Notes under the pieces: model-generated
Seen by the model: only the letters and a program-made list of their open reading frames with translations
What the model was told of the DNA's origin: nothing
Databases searched by the model: none
Shown here: positions 45,100 to 56,900 of the stretch, one piece after another
Layout of the letters: every line of letters begins with the position of its first letter
Position numbering within the stretch: position 1 is the first letter of the stretch
DNA from: Bradysia coprophila
Lineage: Eukaryota > Arthropoda > Insecta > Diptera > Sciaridae
Assembly: GCF_014529535.1 (NCBI RefSeq)
Contig: NC_050736.1
Location: 2,480,001-2,544,000 of the forward strand
Direction: 5' to 3'
Length of the DNA stretch: 64,000 nt
Translations under genes and position numbers: made by a program

Positions 45100-47120
45100 A
45101 AAACACTAAAAACATTACATTCGCGTACATACAACAACTTGACACATTTGGGAAAGAATAAAGATAGGATAGAAAATGACATAAGCGGGAATGAAAATTG
45201 AGAGAAAATAGTAGGGGAGAATGTTGCTCTTTCGGTACTAAATTTGGTGAGTGAATGTGACGGTTTTGGTACTACAGGAAGAAAATTACTATTTTGCTGC
45301 ATGTATTGCGAAAAATGTATTTTTTTATTGAAAGCGAACATAGTCTATAGTTGTTATTGCGGTCGTACACTTTTGAAAAAGTATTCTGGTAAAATGCTAA
45401 CTTACGAAAATGGTCTTTACTCCCTACAAGCTTTTCACTCTCTTCGTCCTCCTAATCAAAGAGTTGAAGAAGAAAGTTCAGGAGTCGTAAAAGCCTAAAA
45501 AATCCTCACATACCAAATGTGTTAGAAAATATTTTAAAAAAGATTTTCGGTGCGGTGAAGTATGTATGTAGGTAGATGTTGCAAGAGCGATTTTGAATCG
45601 TCGATCAGCGTACATGTCTGAATAAACAATTTATGCAAACACATATAAGTTGCTAATATTTATAAAATTGATACAACATTTTCTGTGCGCATTTCTATTT
45701 TTTACTTTATCCCAATCAGTCCTCTACATACTTTCGTGTATATATATGGAAAACGAATTTGCAATCACGATTACATTGTTGCTAAAAAAGAAATCATTTC
45801 AAACTTCATTTACTCAACTGTTCAAATAAAGATTGAGATTCATATTTTCAATATTTACTTCCCCATACATTTCTATATCGTCAACAAAAAACGCCGTATT
45901 ATGTATTTCAAGAAAAGTTTTCGTATCCGTTTCAAAATATAGGTTGTGTCAATATTTTCAACTTAAACAAAAATATAACATTCGTCCCTATGTATGTGCT
46001 TGATACTGATAATAAATACAGAAATATATCCTTCCGTTTTCTTTTTTTGTAAATACACAGCACTGTGTTATGACTTCACTTTTTGAGGAAGTAATATCCA
46101 CTTTGTCAGTCTTGCAATAATCGCAGGTACTTTACATTTCGGGATTCGAAATAGAATTTTGTCAATGGGTTTGCGTCAATTTAAGGATTGTGCATGTGCA
46201 GTCGATTGAGGCAATACAATTTTCTTTTTTAAAGGAGATTTAGATTACTTACCTGCACCAAGCACTCTATTTTATGTCCTATATTCTAAATCCTATTCAG
46301 CTATTCAATAAAAATATCAAAACTGTATTCATTCTCAATGTATTGCCAAAATTAGCCATAATTCACTTATGTTTATGCGACTTCAATTTTATTAACTTCA
46401 ATGCTTTTATTCTCAATTCATACAAACTCTTCCCTGTTGTAGTCTACACAAGCTCAAGGAAAAAAGGAGATTTATTTCAATATTTTCGTATTTTATATTC
46501 AAAGTATAATAATATTTATGTTTCATATAAAAATAATATTTTGTGTGAAAAAGATGAAAGATAAAAAAATTGAAGCCAAAGCGTGAAAAACAAGCGTTTA
46601 TTGAGTCACTTTCTCTTTGCGAAAAGCATTCTTTCATCTTTTGTTGAAGGAAAGAAGAAAAAAAAACTTCGTTTTTATCATAATAACCTCAAAGTAATTT
46701 ATGTTTTCCCGGAGGCAAATCATTTTTAAATAAGTAATTTTGTATGCTTGGGGAAAAACTTTATTGAAAAGAAAAGTGGATGGAAATGAAACAATTTTGC
46801 AAGTAAATGAGATGAAAGATGTTGCGGTAGAGAATACATTATTAATTATTAATACACCTCTTTTTGGCGATAAGCATTCGACGATTCGACTCGACATTAA
46901 ATACTAATGTAGATTTTGTCTGCGTACAATTTCGTATAATTTCATGATTTGCATTCATTCAAAGATAATAAATTGACTTTTCTTTACGAGGCATGGATGC
47001 TTATACCTAAAATTGAAGCCTCCATTTTTGTGTGTTTCGTATTTAATCTTCGATGATATCGTTTCACCAGAATACTTTTTGAAAAACGTACGAACGCAAT
47101 AACGACCACTTTCAATAATA
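45100..47120. other. Gene-free sequence
   Basis: Several A/T-rich open frames of 80-96 codons occur on both strands, none with coding character or family likeness. Confidence 0.4.
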
Positions 47121-47337
47121 TATATTATGCATCTGTTGCCAAGATTGGTATTTTGACGTGTAGGACATTATTGCCCTAGCCGAAGGCGTGGGCCATGATG
47201 CCTACACGTCAAAATAACAGTCTGGCAATAGGTGCATATCATATTTTATCTGTCGAGAACAGATATATCGAGATAAACAAAAACTCCCTAGAGGGATAAG
47301 CTCGAGATTATCGTTCTAGACAGATAAAATAGTATAT
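47121..47337. mobile_element. Two adjoining hairpin elements
   Basis: The first (47121-47242) pairs TATTATGCATCTGTTGCCA with TGGCAATAGGTGCATATCATA-like sequence, and inside that TATTTTGACGTGTAGG with CCTACACGTCAAAATA. The second (47243-47332) pairs TATTTTATCTGTC with GACAGATAAAATA. They share the ATATCATATTTTATC junction. Confidence 0.65.
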
Positions 47338-48056
47338 TATGTTACTAGTAACATAAAGGTACGTTTTTGACCCAGGTGTTAAAAGCGTCCGCTGAAACTT
47401 GGGAAGCCTTTGGTAGTAAAATAGTTATTTGGTCAACGAGGGAAGGAAAGTTGGTATTTTCTAACTTTTTGCTCAAGTTAAACATAACGTTTTTTACAGC
47501 AAAAGCTTCCAACTACTTTCTCGCCTGTGTTGTGAAAAACGTTGGGAAAAATGTTGATTTGACCGTTTTTATAAAAAGTATTCTTTCAATAGAAATAGAA
47601 AGTATTAATTGACCCATAGCAATCATCAGAATTTTATAATTGATCGCATGATGTCAAAAATGAAAACTCATATCACATTTTTGATTGATCAGATCGACAA
47701 TCATTTATTCTCTGATAGTGTGTCTTCAACATGATCAACAGCAATTTTCAATTAGAGCAAACCTTCATCCCTTGAATCCACAGATTTCAAAATTAGCTCG
47801 TTAATACAATGGCTGTTTTTATACTTCTGTCTTTATCCAGCCTAAATGATTTTTTTTTTGTTAATTTACGATCTGATCCGAATTAGGAGGAGTAGTATTG
47901 ATGTAAAGTTAACATGCAATGGTTTCACATTATCAAACACGAAAGATAATTCTTATCGAAAAATTTTGGAATTTCAAATGATAAGTTCAGGCCCGAACTG
48001 ACATCGAAATATCTTTCTGCTAATTCTTGATTCCAAAAGGGTGATTATACTTTGCT

Positions 48057-48064
48057 TATAAATA
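48057..48064 (+). promoter_or_regulatory. Possible TATA box of the SIAH-like gene
   Basis: TATAAATA, about 240 bp upstream of the SIAH-like ATG. It would allow a 5' UTR of about 215 nt, which contains upstream ATGs, so the assignment is weak. Confidence 0.25.
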
Positions 48065-48304
48065 ACACAAAAAATGTTAAAATTTTTACTAACTGACGCT
48101 TTTTGGAGTTCCTTACCAGAATACTATCTGCAGCGAGTTCGAGACTGGACCTGGTCTTATCACCACCTAGGAAATTTTAATTTCTTATCATGTGTGTATG
48201 ATATGAACCATTACTCACAACGTTCCTACTATCATTATGGAGTAAAAAACTGTGAGTTCAGCAGTATCACCTTTCCGGAAACTTTTCAACAACAATAATT
48301 TTCA

Positions 48305-50659
48305 ATGGAATTGGCTTCAAAGGATGGGTTGTCTATGGACGAAATTTCAGGAGTACTCTCTTGTCCAATTTGTGAGGAAATTATGACACCGCCGATTCAC
48401 CAATGTTCAAGTGGACATAGCATTTGTAAAGAATGTCGTTTCAAGTTAACACATTGTGGCCTTTGTCGTGGAGTGTTCACCAATGCAAGAAACTACGGAT
48501 TAGAAACTCTTGTCGGTGTTGTGAAATTTAAATGTCCTAACAGTGAATTAGGATGCAACGAAACCGCGTTATATGACGATATAAAGAAACATGAAAATGC
48601 AGGTTGTCGTTTTAGGTCAGAAGGTTTCAAATTGAAATAAGACGAAACCTAACATGTTTAATAATGGTTATGATTTTATTCGAACATACAGACCTATTGT
48701 GTGTCACTTGTGCCAACAAGACCATGACGAGAAACGTGGTAAACTTAGCAGTGTAACTTATGTTCTACATTTACAAGATATTCATGGCACATCAAACGGC
48801 CTTTTTCAAAGTTGTTGGAAAACAAAGTTCGTTCGACGGTCGCTCGACCTGAAGAGTTCCGAACAACGGTTTGGTGAAGTCAAAGGTTAATAGAAATGGA
48901 TTTTTTGAATTAAATCATATTCTCGGCTTAAGTCCGTCTTAAATGTGTGTAAAGTGTAAACTAACACATGTTTGTATGCTTACATGCTTTGCAGATGGAG
49001 CTCAATTCTTTTTTTTGTGTGACTATTTTAGACTTGGAAGTTTACTGTTCAAATCTAACATTCTTTGATAACGATTACTTCCATTGCCTCATATTCAAAA
49101 ATGGACCGGCCATTTACTTTGCTTGCACCTATATTAGTTTAGACTCTGAAGCTTGTGATATCAACAAATATATGGTAAAAGTCACCGTATCACCAGATGA
49201 AAATTATCGGAAGGTAAACCAAAATAAAATAATCCAAAATGAAGCCTGAAAACTTTATCCCGGTCGCGTGAGTGACTCATCTTTCTGGGAAATGATGTCA
49301 TTTTCGTAGAAACGAGTCAAAATCGATCTGCAATTCAAATGCTTTTCTTTCGGCAGAAACCCACAACTCTTATATACGGAGCAGTGATTCCAGTTTCAAA
49401 TATACGAACACTACCACAACAAATTTCTAATGGAGTTCATTTCGCATTATCGGAAAAGCAAGTGGAAGCTTTAAAATATTCGCTTGAAGTCTTTGGTGAC
49501 TTTACATTGTATGTAACATTTGAATTTATGAACGGCGATGGAAATGTGAAAACCGACATAAAAACCAAGATTGAGGATTACAAAGCTGGTGAAACATTAA
49601 AATGGAAAACAGTTGAAAAAATACGCACTTCACTTCGTGGTTTTTACAGCTTTGCGGTTGAAATATGTAAGTTGAAATGCCTAACATTTCTGAATATCTC
49701 CAATCTAATGTTCAGACTCTGATTAGTAAATGGATTAGAATCGGAGCTGGAACTATGTGGCATTACTTGTAATTCTCATAGATATCTCTTGCCACCAATT
49801 ATAAAGCCAATGACACGCGAAGCTGCCGGATTTGAAATGTAAGTAAAGGATCGTTTACAGAAAATGGGTTGGCTATTACCAATTTTGTTTTTATATCATT
49901 TTTATATCAAAAGTGTATATCAACTTGCATTTGGATACAAAATTAAATCGACCGGTGGCAGATTTGCAGTGACTGTCGAGGTCACTGAAGATGGTCGTAG
50001 AAACGTATTAGCACTTGCAGTTCTTGAAGATGAAGCCGTGGATTCTCTTTTATTAGACAAAATGCGGAATAGCCCAGATTACACGGGCCGGCGAACAAGA
50101 CAAAAAGCAATGGTAAATCACTAATAATAAATAGCCTCAATACGAACAACACACACTCTACGGATAATAGCGGCAGAGTCGAAATTTCGCTTGATTTTGG
50201 CAAGTGGTTCCGGGTGGTTCCCGTGGTCCAATCGAAAAGTGATATATGGAAGGTGCCCCTTATTTTTGATAATGAACAAGTCTATACATCATTTTGTCCA
50301 AAAACTTCAAATTCAGCCGATATAATTTTGGGTCATTTTGACTCGGCCACTATTATCCGTAGTGTGTGTATTGTTCGTATTGAGGCTATTTAGTTAAAAT
50401 GACAGATGGCTCACTCTACTCTACTTAAGGTACAACGGTAGGGGTAGAGTAATAGTGGGTAATGCACATACACTTTAACACTCCAATATTATCGATAAGA
50501 CAATGTTCTGTACATCAATCTAAATTTTATTTCTTTTAGTATCAAACCAGCAAGGGAATAACAGTCCACATCGGAACTTATGTTGTTGTAGCAACAATGA
50601 ACGAAACACCGTATCCATTGGTCAAAATTTATGTTAAGCCCACTGATCATAATGCATAA
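48305..50659 (+). CDS. SIAH/Sina-like RING E3 ubiquitin ligase with C-terminal extension
   Basis: Exons 48305-48615, 48692-48878 (or 48885), 48995-49213, 49357-49666, 49727-49838, 49962-50112 and 50540-50659 give about 469 residues. The RING has C20, C23, C34, H38, C41, C44, C51 and C54 with SIAH spacing (QCSSGHSICKECRFKLTHC). A SIAH-type zinc finger follows (CPNSELGCNETA, HENAGCRFRPIVCHLC, HLQDIHG), then a TRAF-like substrate-binding region (DENYRK-KPTTLIYGAVIPVS, ALSEKQVEAL, LYVTFEF). SIAH proteins recruit E2 enzymes and ubiquitinate bound substrates. SIAH1 has 282 residues, so about 190 residues at the end are extra; I do not recognise them. At exon 2/3 the better-looking donor (AAAG|GTTAAT) gives DGAQFFF but loses frame in a T8 run; the GAA|GTCAAA donor keeps frame. 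Intron 6 holds a MITE. After the TAA the same frame stays coding-like to 50794. AATAAA lies at 50881. Confidence 0.8.
50130..50390. mobile_element. MITE in intron 6 of the SIAH-like gene, TA duplication
   Basis: Starts AATAGCCTCAATACGAACAA and ends TTGTTCGTATTGAGGCTATT, an exact inverted repeat that continues into ACACAC and CTACGGATAATAG / CTATTATCCGTAG. TA flanks both sides (50128-50129 and 50391-50392). 261 bp of the 427-bp intron is this element. Confidence 0.88.
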
Positions 50660-50794
50660 AGATATTACGAAATATTTCCGTTTGATGAAATGGCTGCAAC
50701 TTATATGAATGATTTCAACTTGAGGTTGAGATATGAATATTCGAATTGTATCGAGCCACTCCAATTACAACATCCAAGCAATAAACATCAATAA
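50660..50794 (+). pseudogene. In-frame coding-like tail after the SIAH-like stop codon
   Basis: After TAA at 50657-50659 the same frame continues for 44 codons (RYYEIFPFDEMAATYMNDF, then NLRLRYEYSNCIEPLQ) to a second TAA at 50792-50794. The composition looks like protein. Either the TAA is a recent nonsense change, or it is read through, or this is chance. Confidence 0.4.
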
Positions 50795-50880
50795 TTATAA
50801 CGTGAATCATTTAGCTTTCTCTTCTGTGCAATCAAAGTCTGCATCATAGGTTACGGCCTCAGCACACCTCCACTGTAGCA

Positions 50881-50886
50881 AATAAA
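50881..50886 (+). promoter_or_regulatory. Polyadenylation signal AATAAA after the SIAH-like gene
   Basis: The first AATAAA after the second stop codon, 87 bp downstream. Confidence 0.4.
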
Positions 50887-52037
50887 AGGAATCAGTCTCT
50901 TCAGTCGAATCACTTCTTTCATTAACCTCTTACAGATGGCAAGCATATGGCCAGTATTATTATCGGGCAGGGATGGTGGAAGGAAAATTGAGTTGAAAAT
51001 ACAAAATTTTTAGTTTCACGATAAGTTTCAACACCAAAAATGGCGGCGCAATCTACATTTACATTTTAAAAGTGTAAAAATAACCATTACATGACTAGGG
51101 ATAAACAGATGAAAAGTAAAGTTTTCGTGTGAATTTTGTTGATCCGAGGCGAAGCCGAGGTCAATAAACACACTAAAACGAGACTTTTCTCTTTTTATCC
51201 CGAGTTATTTAATGGATTTTACATGCTAAGGGCGTCCAAAGAAGTGCTTGAAACATGAAAAGTACGGTTTTCGACGCAAGTAGCATGTAAAGAGTTATTA
51301 TATAATATTCGATTCGATGCTGACGAGAAATCATTAATAACAAAAATAAGATTAGGTCATAATCACTACGGAAAATTTCTAGGGCCGCATAAATGCTCGT
51401 ACATTGAACCTTTACAAAAGTAGTCAAAATTGTTATGATAAAATTAGTGTTGTGGAAATTTATGGCTTCAACTTTACCTTTCTGTTAAAGCAAATAAAAA
51501 ATAGTTTTAAAGAGCGCTGAATCAGATTTAGACCAAGGCGCTTGAAATCTTAATCCGACCCTGTTATAATATACCCGTATTCCCATTTATCAAAGTATTC
51601 TTCATCTGTTGATTTCAAATCTTGTACTTCAATTTTTTTTAACATGAATTTTAAGACTATATTACCCAGAGCTTGTCATTATTTTTGTCGTCGATAACGA
51701 TAACAGATGACAGGTTATAGAGTTCATAAGATACCTGACGTATCCTTCATCATAACTTGGCTGCTACAATGCCATCGTCAGAATGTACTAAAAACAATAG
51801 ATTAGGATAAACTCCTTAGTTTATAAACATCATTGTCCTATAGCGTCATTAACGCTTTAGCGTATAATGAAAACATAATTTGAAAGTCTCTTGCCCAAAC
51901 TTCGGTTCGGCCTAAAAACTAAAACAAATCAGTTTCCAAAAAGTACATAATTTACTATTAGAACCTTAGACTGGCTTTCCTCAGATTCTGTAAAATTTCG
52001 CGACCCTATGAACGTCCGAAGAAATTTTTTAGGAATA
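50887..52037. other. Gene-free region with dispersed-repeat copies
   Basis: 51112-51290 is a diverged copy of 22320-22480 and includes an extra GAGGCGAAGCCGAGGTC, a word also found in composite element copy A. 51605-51720 resembles 58722-58835 (TTTCAAATCTTGTACTTCAA, CCCAGAGCTTGTCATT). No gene. Confidence 0.5.
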
Positions 52038-52200
52038 CAGTCAGATGCAGTGAAATTTCTGCATGAAATTACCACTACCACGAGCGTGCGTGTAGCAGCT
52101 TCAAGCGTATAAATAACTATAAACAAATTTGATTGTATGTTTGGATCAGCTGAAAAACAGCAGAAGCAAATTCATGCTGAAATTTCACTGCCTCTGACTC
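52038..52200. mobile_element. MITE family A, copy 3 (internal deletion)
   Basis: Starts CAGTCAGATGCAGTGAAATT after TA (52036-52037). The right end is the family arm ending ACTGCCTCTGACTC, with the last bases changed. The left arm is cut short compared with copy 2, so it is a deleted derivative of 163 bp. Confidence 0.75.
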
Positions 52201-53789
52201 GATTAAGAATTTAATTTCTAAAAATAGGCCCTGTTAAATAGAAAATTCTTTAAACAACAGATTTTTTGATAATACCGTGATAAATTTACCTCATCATTAG
52301 TTTAACCTCTCGTCACACAGATTTTTCAAAGCGTTTTGTATCGAAATCACTCTAATTTAACCATGGTAAAGTAGAATAACGCTCTTCTTAACATAGAGGT
52401 AGACTACCTAGAGGAATTAGGACCCGAAATTATTGAAAAATTATATCGCAACACTAACTCGAAAACGTCAACTTTGCTTTGCTTTTGACGTTATGAGTCC
52501 CTTTACTTTTTTGACAGAGTCCCTTTTTACTGTGTGCACACGGGGCTGTCACACACATATTTAAATCTATGATTTTTCGTTTTAATATGTCAGTTTGTTC
52601 TATTGATAGGGCCCTTGCTTCTTAATGAGACAGTAAAACGAGAAAATATAACCTTCATCTGCAGATGCGTACAATATGAGGAACTTCGTTTAGCTATTTA
52701 CTTTAAAAAAATGTGTCGGCTCGTCAATTACTTATTTTTACTGCAAACGTACAATTCTAGTAGAAAAAAATATTTAATGAAAATACTACAGATTCTCTGT
52801 TTCCCCATTGACTGTTATAGTTAATTTTACCTTTGTGAAAATATTACCCAGAAGAAAATGATCAACATTACTATAAAGCATATTTTAATATGCGTTTTAT
52901 TCTCCAAGGACAACATCAAATAACAATAATTACCTTTGTACGTGAGGTAGAGTTTATTACAAAAAAATACCGAGGGGAGCCTGTGAAAGAAATATTATAT
53001 GCGGATATTCAAACATTTTCCATTAAAAATGGATTTTCCTTCATCAGATACGCGGTTTATGTTGATGTAAGATTAATTAAACGGTTTACAGATAGATGTA
53101 TACTCTATTTGCACAATTTACCATTTTATGTTCTGTTGATTTTTGAGTTTCAGAAAATAATGTGAATTTTTAACTAGCCTGTAACTGCCTTTATTGCACG
53201 TTGAATTAAAAATGAACCTTTTGCAGGAAAAAAGCGTTTAGATTATTTTCCGTTTTTTATGCGAACATTCACTTAAATTTTATAAAGATTTGTGGGAATT
53301 GATGTTGTAATTTAGATTTATAATGTTCTAAGAATCGTTGAGTTTTTCAGTTCAGCTTATTCCATATACAGCTTGTGGTCGTTAGGAAAAGGAAAGGTAA
53401 ATGTTGAGAAAAACGTCCGTCGTTAGCCGATAAAATGTTTCAAATATTCGAACCAGTTTAATTTCGTGTTTTTTCAAACCTATGAGCAGTTGTTACGACC
53501 GCCCGGGTCATAATGTTATTTTTTTTTTTATTTCTGAACCTTATAAATGCGAACCTCGTCAAAACTCTTAAATTCAAATCACTTATTTTTGAAGTCGCTC
53601 ATATCACAATTTTGATGAATCTACAACCAGAAACTATTACTGGGCGAGTACAAAGTCTAAAAATTAAACCTGCTGAGCAATGACCGAGTAAAAATCACGA
53701 TCATTCTTGTCGTGTCTGAGCGGATAAAAGTGGAGCCGAAATGTTTTTTTTTTCCAGAGAAATAAAAATATTTTTAAACTGCGACCCTA
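52201..53789. other. Gene-free sequence
   Basis: Open frames of 73 and 91 codons near 52603 and 52890 are A/T-driven and unlike any family I know. Near 52397-52420 the words TAGACTACCTAGAGGAATTA also occur inside the MITE at 12297-12556. Confidence 0.4.
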
Positions 53790-53996
53790 CAGTCAGAGGA
53801 AGTGCAATTTCAGCATGAATTTGCTTCAGCTGATTTTTCGCTGACCCAGATCCACACATACAATCAAAGCAAGTACAAGCTGCTACACGCATATGCGAAG
53901 TAGTGGTAAAACTGTATAAAAATGAATAAACAGTTTTGATTGATTTCATGGATAAGCTGAAGCTGATTCATGCCGAGATTTCACTGCCTCTAACTG
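53790..53996. mobile_element. MITE family A, copy 4
   Basis: Starts CAGTCAGAGGAAGTGCAATT and ends with ATTTCACTGCCTCTAACTG. TA flanks both ends (53788-53789 and 53997-53998). 207 bp. Confidence 0.82.
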
Positions 53997-56900
53997 TATG
54001 ACTTTAAGACTATGATCTTGATAGAAAATGACTAAAAATTCTTTGACTTTAGAACTCAAATCAGAATGTACACTGAAGCACAACTTTCCCTTGTTGCTCA
54101 GGATCGCAGGTCATATCTTAAGTCATCAACAAAACAATATTTCGCAATTTATACTTACCAAAAAACGCAAACAAGATTTATGTTCACTTATATTTATCAT
54201 AATGGATAATACCCTCATTCATATCACATTTATACGGTTCTTTTTTGTTTCAAGAGAATAACTAAGGTATTCCAAGGATTACTATCATGTTCTTTTTTTT
54301 CCGGAAGTACAGAAGTTCATTATAATGGCGAAAACAACAACAACAAAAATGGAACGAACAAAATTTATCTTTTTGTGTAAATGAGAAGGCTTCGTTACAC
54401 AACAGAAAAAAAAATGAAAATCGTTTTCCATTTCTTTTTTTTCACGCAAATAAATTACAAAAACTCTTTGAGGAGAATATTTAGGGTAAAAGCTTTTCAG
54501 TAAACCAATTTATGAAAATGTAAAAGCTAACATAAAATTGGTTTATTTTATATTAAATAAAATTTTTGTTCGAGAGAAGAGGATATGGAATGGATCAGAC
54601 TGAAATGTGAATATGGGGATAAAAATAAATTTTGTTATGCAAAAAACATTAAAATGCTTTTAATATGGAGCTTTGTGTCGAAGGCTTATTAGCAAGGAAA
54701 TTTATTTATTTAATAAATTTTTTTCAACGCAAATAATCACGTAATGTCGTTGTGTTTTTGTATACTGTTATATCGCGTCGCCACAAAACTAATCTGCTGA
54801 TTTCAGATTAAATAAAATATCAAAGCTCAGCAAAGGACCTGACAATTTTTGTTTGTTCCGGACGAAAAAACTGCAAATTCCACGTAGTTGTGAGAGATTC
54901 GGGTAGAGGTAGAAGTTTGAGTATGTACTGTACCGTTATTTGAAACAAAATTTCATTCGTATACCATTTAAAATCGCTTCTAGGACCATACATTATACAG
55001 TGATATCCTCGCTAAACTTTTCCAACAATTTATCATCCAATTTCAATTCAGCAGAAAATTTATTATTCAAAAATAGAATTAGTTTTCATAGCATTTTGTG
55101 TTTTCCTTACGAAACGCCCAACTACTAGACCAATAAAACGAAACAAAACAGTTTGAAATGAGAGAGAATAATTTAACATTTCCGCAAAATTTTGTGTTAT
55201 ACTCGGATACCATATAAAATAATCCATAAATACTTCTCAGACAATATATCATTTGACTCAGACTTGTTTTTCCGCTAAAACCATTATTTATATGATCTCT
55301 GCATTTCGTCTAATAAAACATCGAAACATAATAGCGTACCATAAAGACCCGCATACAACTTACATAAAAATAAAAAAAAAATATTTTTTTATGAATGAAT
55401 CCATAGTGTAGGGATAACAACATGGGTTACTCCTCCGATGCAATCGTTTGTACTGAAACCGAAAATCGTTTCCGACAGTTCACGCATTTGGAATATACCT
55501 ACCTCAAACCATGCTACACACACATAATCGTCGCCCTATGCGAGATTGAACAAATTCGAGAAGGGGAATTTTTATTAAGTTTTTTCCCTCGTGCAATATC
55601 TATACTAAAGAAAACAAACCGAAAGTCGTACGACATTACATTCAGATATGAAATGTTTTGAGGAGTAAGGGTTTCGTGTGGAGCATGCGCGCACACTGTT
55701 CGCTATCCATTTCCAAACAGTTAATATAACTTTAAAAACGAAAGGAAGACTTGTTGAACATTTATCCACAACACACTGAACACGACCTGAACATTTCCGA
55801 TTGCTTTCTCCAAAACCTGATACACACAGAGTTAATACACACGCCACAGGTACATAAAACTGTGTTTTATTTTACCCTTCTCATAAATTATTCAATTAGT
55901 GGTGCTAAATTTATGTTAACTGCACATCAAAGTTGTATTTAATTGATGGTTTTATGTTAATGTACTCTGAGGATATGGAAGATATGTTTGTATGAGCAAA
56001 CACAGCAGTTGCTATAATATCTGTGCACACGTTTCGAAACCATTTAATTGAACGCTTCAGGGACATATTCTCACTTGCTTTTAAATAATTTTGGTTTGCC
56101 GAAATGTTTCATTGAGTAAAAAACGAACCAAATACTGAAAGCTCTCAAAGGACTTCAAAGAGTTTTATACTTCAGTAATGTGATCGTATTAAGATGAACA
56201 TATATTGGGGGTAACGTTTAAAAGGATTATAAAAAGAGCACACGGCAAATAATGTTTGAAAATGACAGACTTGAGCGATCGACACGTTATTATGAAAACA
56301 AGAACAGATTTTGTGTAAATAGTAGGTGGACAACTTTACAAATACGTAAATTATTCACCCTGGCTGGCTGGTAGTGAATGCAATCAGATGTCATGTCGGT
56401 ACCGAGTTTCCGGAATTGCGACGCGTGTCAACGGTTCGGTTACAACTGTCGACAGATTCTAAATGTTTATAAGGAATGGAAAGGGTATCTTTATTGGAGA
56501 ATAGAGTTGTTTAGAGATGAAATATTACTCTATAGTCTATGATAGTTCCTAGCGACCAGCTATACCTTAAGCACCATCAAATTGAGTATCGTTGTCAGCG
56601 CTATTACAGTAGCACTAACAACGATTGAGTCGTTTCTCAACATGATACTCTCGAAATTATTCTCTCATCAGTTATCGATAATGAATGTCAAGAAATAAGT
56701 TATAACATCTGGCCAGTAACCTTTTATATAGCAAAATGTACATATGTTGACACTACTGAAGTAATAGATTTTGTATCGAATACCTAACAGAACAAGGAAA
56801 AGATCAGATACACGACAACTTTTATAGGCAAATCAGGCAGATGCCCTATACGAGCAATGTTCTATACGCTCATGACAAGAGTTTTTTTTATCATTAGGTC

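Noticed and set aside
48074..48298. 74-codon frame just upstream of the SIAH-like start
   Set aside because: It ends in a stop 4 bp before the ATG and has no family likeness. It could at most be an upstream ORF in the 5' UTR.
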